A stretch of DNA of 17,547 nucleotides from an uncultured Lachnospiraceae bacterium (GTDB lineage Bacteria > Bacillota > Clostridia > Lachnospirales > Lachnospiraceae). This document shows, in pieces, positions 14,979 to 17,547 of the stretch; within the stretch, counting starts at the first letter, position 1, and each line of letters opens with the position of its first letter. A program made the translations under genes and the position numbers. The notes beneath the pieces are model-generated. The model saw only the letters and a list, made by a program, of their open reading frames with translations, made no database searches and was not told the origin of the DNA. Location of the stretch: the NCBI GenBank assembly GCA_900553355.1, contig USDK01000055.1, forward strand, positions 1 to 17,547, written 5' to 3'.

Positions 14979-15768
14979 TCTTTCCGCCGGGCAGGTACAA
15001 TACCTTCGCCAGCATAAAAAGCACCGGCGTATCGTATGCATCTCCAGAGTCCTGATCCTTCTGAGCTTTCTGTTTATCTGGGAATTTACCGCCAATGTAG
15101 GGATCATCGATTCCTTCATCTTCAGCAGTCCGTCGAAGATTGCTCTGTGTTTCTGGGAGATGGTGCTGGATGGCAGTATTTTTCTCCACCTGGGCGTCAC
15201 TTTATACGAGACGCTGGCCAGCTTCTTTCTGGTAACGGCCTTAAGTATACTGGCAGCCGTCACTTTGTGGTTCAGCAGTAAGCTCTCCGAAATCCTGGAT
15301 CCCTATCTGGTTGTTTTAAACAGCCTGCCAAAATCTGCTCTTGCACCCCTTTTGATCGTATGGCTGGGCGCGACAAAGCTTACCATCATTGTAGCCGGTA
15401 TGTCCGTGGCCATCTTCGGGAGCATCTTGAACCTGTATACCAGCTTTATCACCGTGGATCCCGGCAAGCTCAAGCTGGTCTACACGCTGGGTGGGAACCG
15501 CTTTCATGCTCTGACAAAAGTGGTGCTCCCTAGTTCCATTCCTTCCATTATCAGTAACATGAAGGTCAACATCGGCCTCTGTCTGGTAGGCGTCGTCATC
15601 GGAGAGTTCCTGGCGGCAAGGAACGGACTCGGATACCTCATCATCTACTCCAGCCAGGTATTCAAGATGGATTGGCTTCTGATGTCCATCGTGCTGCTGT
15701 GTATTATGGCAATGGCGCTGTATGCGTTGATCGGGGTGATGGATAGATTATGTAAGAAACGATTTTGA
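14971..15768 (+). CDS. ABC transporter permease (SsuC-like)
   Basis: This 265-residue inner-membrane subunit has about six helices, the first at about residues 22-42 after a basic N-terminus. LPKSALAPLLIVWLG (119-133) and the coupling EAA-type loop around LGGNRFHALTKVVLPSSIPS (173-192) are hallmarks of the SsuC/TauC/NrtB permeases, as is GEFLAARNGLGYLI (211-224). AAGGAG lies 10 nt upstream, inside the end of the ATPase gene, and the two genes overlap by 8 bp, so translation is coupled. No substrate-binding protein gene follows: a terminator comes 12 bp after the stop. The solute is probably a sulfonate, pyrimidine precursor or similar small compound, but is not determined. Confidence 0.92.
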   Translation: MNNLSAGQVQYLRQHKKHRRIVCISRVLILLSFLFIWEFTANVGIIDSFIFSSPSKIALCFWEMVLDGSIFLHLGVTLYETLASFFLVTALSILAAVTLWFSSKLSEILDPYLVVLNSLPKSALAPLLIVWLGATKLTIIVAGMSVAIFGSILNLYTSFITVDPGKLKLVYTLGGNRFHALTKVVLPSSIPSIISNMKVNIGLCLVGVVIGEFLAARNGLGYLIIYSSQVFKMDWLLMSIVLLCIMAMALYALIGVMDRLCKKRF

Positions 15769-15780
15769 AATATAAAACTG

Positions 15781-15832
15781 ACCCTCAGACAATTCTAAAG
15801 ATAAATTTGTCTGAGGGTATCTAAAATTTTTC
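15781..15832 (+). terminator. Rho-independent terminator after the ABC permease
   Basis: A perfect 12-bp stem (ACCCTCAGACAA at 15781-15792 with TTGTCTGAGGGT at 15807-15818) has a 14-nt loop. It is followed after a few bases by ATTTTTC (about 15825-15831). The T run is somewhat delayed, but the stem is strong and it sits 12 bp past the permease stop. Confidence 0.78.
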
Positions 15833-15862
15833 TATATATTTCCTAGACAACCGTCATACCAT

Positions 15863-15900
15863 AAAAAAATAGAGGCACTGCAAGATTCTGCAGTACCTCT
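15863..15900 (-). terminator. Rho-independent terminator, minus strand, after the SGNH hydrolase gene
   Basis: AGAGG (15871-15875) pairs with CCTCT (15896-15900) and ACTGCA (15877-15882) with TGCAGT (15889-15894), with one C/A mismatch and a 6-nt loop. On the minus strand the stem is followed by ATTTTTTTAT. It lies about 128 bp past the stop at 16028, a long trailer, but no other minus-strand gene lies between. Confidence 0.75.
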
Positions 15901-15934
15901 TTGTACATCTGAGCTAATAATAGTCCTCTATCCC

Positions 15935-15957
15935 CAATATTGCAATACACAATATTG
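15935..15957. repeat. Pair of CAATATTG palindromes
   Basis: CAATATTG occurs at 15935-15942 and 15950-15957. Each copy is its own reverse complement, so they form both a direct and an inverted repeat separated by 7 bp. It could fold in the untranslated tail of the esterase transcript or bind a protein; in AT-rich DNA it may also be chance. Confidence 0.35.
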
Positions 15958-16027
15958 TTTATTTTAATTTAATTCTTCAAATATCTATGCCAATCTGAAC
16001 ATTGTCATTCTCTTAATCACATACTTA

Positions 16028-17182
16028 TCATGCAACTATTATGGACATAAGATAGAATGGTGTTGTACCCACACACTCATCATCAAGAACCGTTATCTCA
16101 AGTGTGTGTTTCTTCTTCTCATCGTGATGAAGCACAGGCTCTATATACAGACAATCACCCCAGTCCTCATCAAAATTGCCATCCAATAAAACCGGATGCT
16201 CAACATCTCCATCAAGCACAGCCTGAGCCCTGACAGCAGGTCTTGATATTGTCTTTCTGTACTGTATTCCTATGCAGTTGCCCTCAAGTTCAAATGTTAT
16301 GCTATCACCGGCATTTTCTCCGATCCATCCATTCTTGAAATGATCAAGGTGTCCCATCTTCTCATGAGTATCAGCCCTGAACCCTGAAAGCTTAGGACAT
16401 ATCTCGCGTATGGTAAGCCTCTTTGCATACTCATAAGCATTTGCGGTCACAGGTGCCGGAAGTACACATGAGCAGGCTGATTCGTCCTGGATATCATTCT
16501 CTGTGTCCGCGCCAGCATCTGCGGCATCCGTATTTGAGTCATCAGTCAAATTCTCATCTTGTATGAGATCATCCATAATTCTCTCAAGAAACTTTGTTAT
16601 CTCACCGGCTACCAGACCATGTCCCTTATCATTTGGATGAAGTCCATCCGGGGTTATGTCGATCCTGTTATAATCTCCCGCCTTCATCCGCCTGTATATG
16701 GTGTCGTGCACGCTCACATGTGGCACTCCATAGTGATCTGCAAGTCTGTTGTGAATATCCTGGGTGCTTACACCCGTGTCGTAGAAAACGTTATTGAGCA
16801 CCACCACCGCCGGTCTTGATGACCAGCAAAGCAATTTTCTCAGCACACCTTCAAAGGTCTCTTCACAGTATATGTTATCCACATCATTTACACTGAAATC
16901 CACAACCACAAAGTCCGGCTGGTACATGAGCACATCAGTCACAGCCCTGGACACACCATAGTATGAGTCTGTGCCGCCTATTCCGCCATTCACATAATTG
17001 AACTTTGCCTGTGGAAATGTATCACACCACCACTTGTATACCCTGTATGCATAAGTATTTTCATGCTCCGTCGCCAGACTTCCCTGCGTTATCGAACCGC
17101 CAAGGAAACCTATTGTAAGTTCCTGTCCACTCTGGGCGCGCTGTATAACTGATTTTATTCTTTCAAGATCATAATTTTCCAT
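16028..17182 (-). CDS. SGNH/GDSL hydrolase with C-terminal beta-rich domain (probable carbohydrate esterase)
   Basis: The N-terminal ~205 residues form an SGNH esterase domain: block I GFLGGSITQG with Ser30, block II Gly70 (NGGIGGTDS), block III Asn99 (FSVND) and block V Asp179/His182 (DGLHPND). These enzymes remove acetyl or other acyl groups, often from plant polysaccharide sugars. An acidic Asp/Glu-rich linker (about 204-236) leads to a C-terminal domain of about 140 residues that looks beta-rich, resembling accessory jelly-roll domains of CE2/CE3-like esterases, though in CE2 that domain comes first. There is no signal peptide, so it should act inside the cell, perhaps on imported oligosaccharides. 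GGAGG lies 7 nt before the ATG. Isoleucine is coded by ATA in 20 of 25 cases (hand count), unlike the rest of the window. Confidence 0.88.
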   Translation of the reverse strand: MENYDLERIKSVIQRAQSGQELTIGFLGGSITQGSLATEHENTYAYRVYKWWCDTFPQAKFNYVNGGIGGTDSYYGVSRAVTDVLMYQPDFVVVDFSVNDVDNIYCEETFEGVLRKLLCWSSRPAVVVLNNVFYDTGVSTQDIHNRLADHYGVPHVSVHDTIYRRMKAGDYNRIDITPDGLHPNDKGHGLVAGEITKFLERIMDDLIQDENLTDDSNTDAADAGADTENDIQDESACSCVLPAPVTANAYEYAKRLTIREICPKLSGFRADTHEKMGHLDHFKNGWIGENAGDSITFELEGNCIGIQYRKTISRPAVRAQAVLDGDVEHPVLLDGNFDEDWGDCLYIEPVLHHDEKKKHTLEITVLDDECVGTTPFYLMSIIVA

Positions 17183-17219
17183 GGTTCATCCTCCATATTT
17201 GAACATCAGCTCATTAATA

Positions 17220-17245
17220 ATCCTATCTTACCTCTAAGTTAGGAT
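17220..17245 (-). promoter_or_regulatory. Imperfect hairpin between the two esterase genes
   Basis: ATCCTA (17220-17225) pairs with TAGGAT (17240-17245), and after a T/T mismatch CTTA pairs with TAAG, closing a CCTC loop. It lies 5 bp after the stop of the upstream partial gene and about 38 bp before the ATG at 17182. There is no clear T run, so it may be a weak terminator, a processing site or a 5' leader structure. Confidence 0.35.
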
Positions 17246-17250
17246 ATAAT

Positions 17251-17547
17251 TTAATTCCACCCCTCAATTTCGAGACCTTCTATATATTCGGTCAGCTCCG
17301 TTGCCATCTCACACGCCTCCGGTATCCTCAAATGTCCTGGCGTGCCGCACCCGTTTCTTCCATATACATAATGAGTTATCATTTTATCATTCATAGTGTC
17401 AACCACTTCATCTATAGCCTTGTCCCATGAACAGTCATGACAGAGAAGTGTGGTACAGCAGATTATGTGTGCATCCGGATATGTCTTCCTGAGTTTTCCC
17501 AGAAATTTCATGTAATGGTCACGCCACGTTTCCGCCTGCCTGCCGTT
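17251..17547 (-). CDS. SGNH/GDSL esterase, C-terminal part (runs off the window edge)
   Basis: The frame is open from the last base of the window to the stop at 17251 (98 residues visible), so the gene continues beyond the window and the ATG at 17511 is internal. The visible part reads like the last third of an SGNH esterase: a beta strand AHIICCTTLLC, a helix, then GCGTPGHLRIPEACEMATEL, where the His of GHLRIP fits the catalytic histidine of block V as in CE2/CE3-type acetyl esterases (GHPxxxxHxxMA pattern). No C-terminal accessory domain follows. Isoleucine codons are mostly ATA (5 of 7), like the next gene and unlike the rest of the window. The 68-bp gap to the following SGNH gene suggests the two are co-expressed. 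Confidence 0.75.
   Translation of the reverse strand, partial: NGRQAETWRDHYMKFLGKLRKTYPDAHIICCTTLLCHDCSWDKAIDEVVDTMNDKMITHYVYGRNGCGTPGHLRIPEACEMATELTEYIEGLEIEGWN

Larger units (their letters stand above)
15769..16027. other. AT-rich intergenic junction between the ABC pair and the esterase block
   Basis: These 259 bp hold no credible gene. They contain a plus-strand terminator, a minus-strand terminator, two CAATATTG palindromes and an AT-rich stretch (about 15955-16020). Codon usage differs sharply on the two sides, so the junction of two sequence histories lies in or near this interval. No transposase, integrase, tRNA or target-site repeat was seen. Confidence 0.7.

Noticed and set aside
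14424..15263. Minus-strand open frames within the ABC transporter genes
   Set aside because: They lie antisense to genes with complete ABC motifs and coupled starts, and have no recognisable domain.
15769..16027. Insertion sequence, integrase or attachment site at the codon-usage junction
   Set aside because: No transposase or recombinase frame, no terminal inverted repeats and no tRNA end were found; only terminators and short palindromes.
17251..17511. A complete 86-residue small protein starting at 17511
   Set aside because: The frame stays open to the window edge and the sequence matches the end of an SGNH esterase, so it is a partial gene.

Overview
The window reads as a chromosomal segment from a low-to-moderate GC Clostridia bacterium, most likely a gut Lachnospiraceae (Blautia/Dorea/Mediterraneibacter-like). 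This is inferred from the gene families, strong AGGAGG-type ribosome binding sites, TTGACA/TATAAT promoters and U-tailed hairpin terminators. Apart from one short two-gene unit, every gene lies on the minus strand.

Layout along the window. (1) 11-3853: a minus-strand unit with its own promoter and a closing terminator. It encodes a 2-isopropylmalate synthase carrying a complete AraC-type DNA-binding domain at its C-terminus, then a metal-dependent amidohydrolase, then a small three-helix membrane protein. (2) 3785-5488: a sodium:solute symporter with a near-consensus promoter, a repeat-bearing leader and its own terminator. (3) 5502-10827: a tightly packed set, ppk (polyphosphate kinase), topB (topoisomerase III), a left-handed beta-helix acyltransferase-like protein and mgsA (methylglyoxal synthase). 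Spacings are 19 bp, a 4-bp overlap and 16 bp. (4) 10885-14145: queH (queuosine synthesis), argH and asd (arginine and aspartate-family amino acids), ending at a hairpin terminator. (5) 14155-15818: a divergent plus-strand pair encoding an SsuB/SsuC-like ABC ATPase and permease, with no substrate-binding protein in view. (6) 15863-17547: two minus-strand SGNH/GDSL esterase genes, the second cut by the window edge.

Two points stand out. First, the LeuA-AraC fusion joins a leucine-pathway enzyme, including its leucine-binding regulatory domain, to a DNA-binding module. A perfect 7-bp inverted repeat sits over the -35 region of its own promoter, which suggests a leucine-responsive autoregulator that is also a biosynthetic enzyme. 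Second, codon choice breaks sharply between 15769 and 16027. A hand count gives 20 of 25 isoleucine codons as ATA in the complete esterase gene, but 0 of 25 in asd. The esterase block therefore has a different origin (horizontal transfer, or a chimeric assembly join).

No tRNA, rRNA, CRISPR array, insertion sequence or phage gene was recognised.
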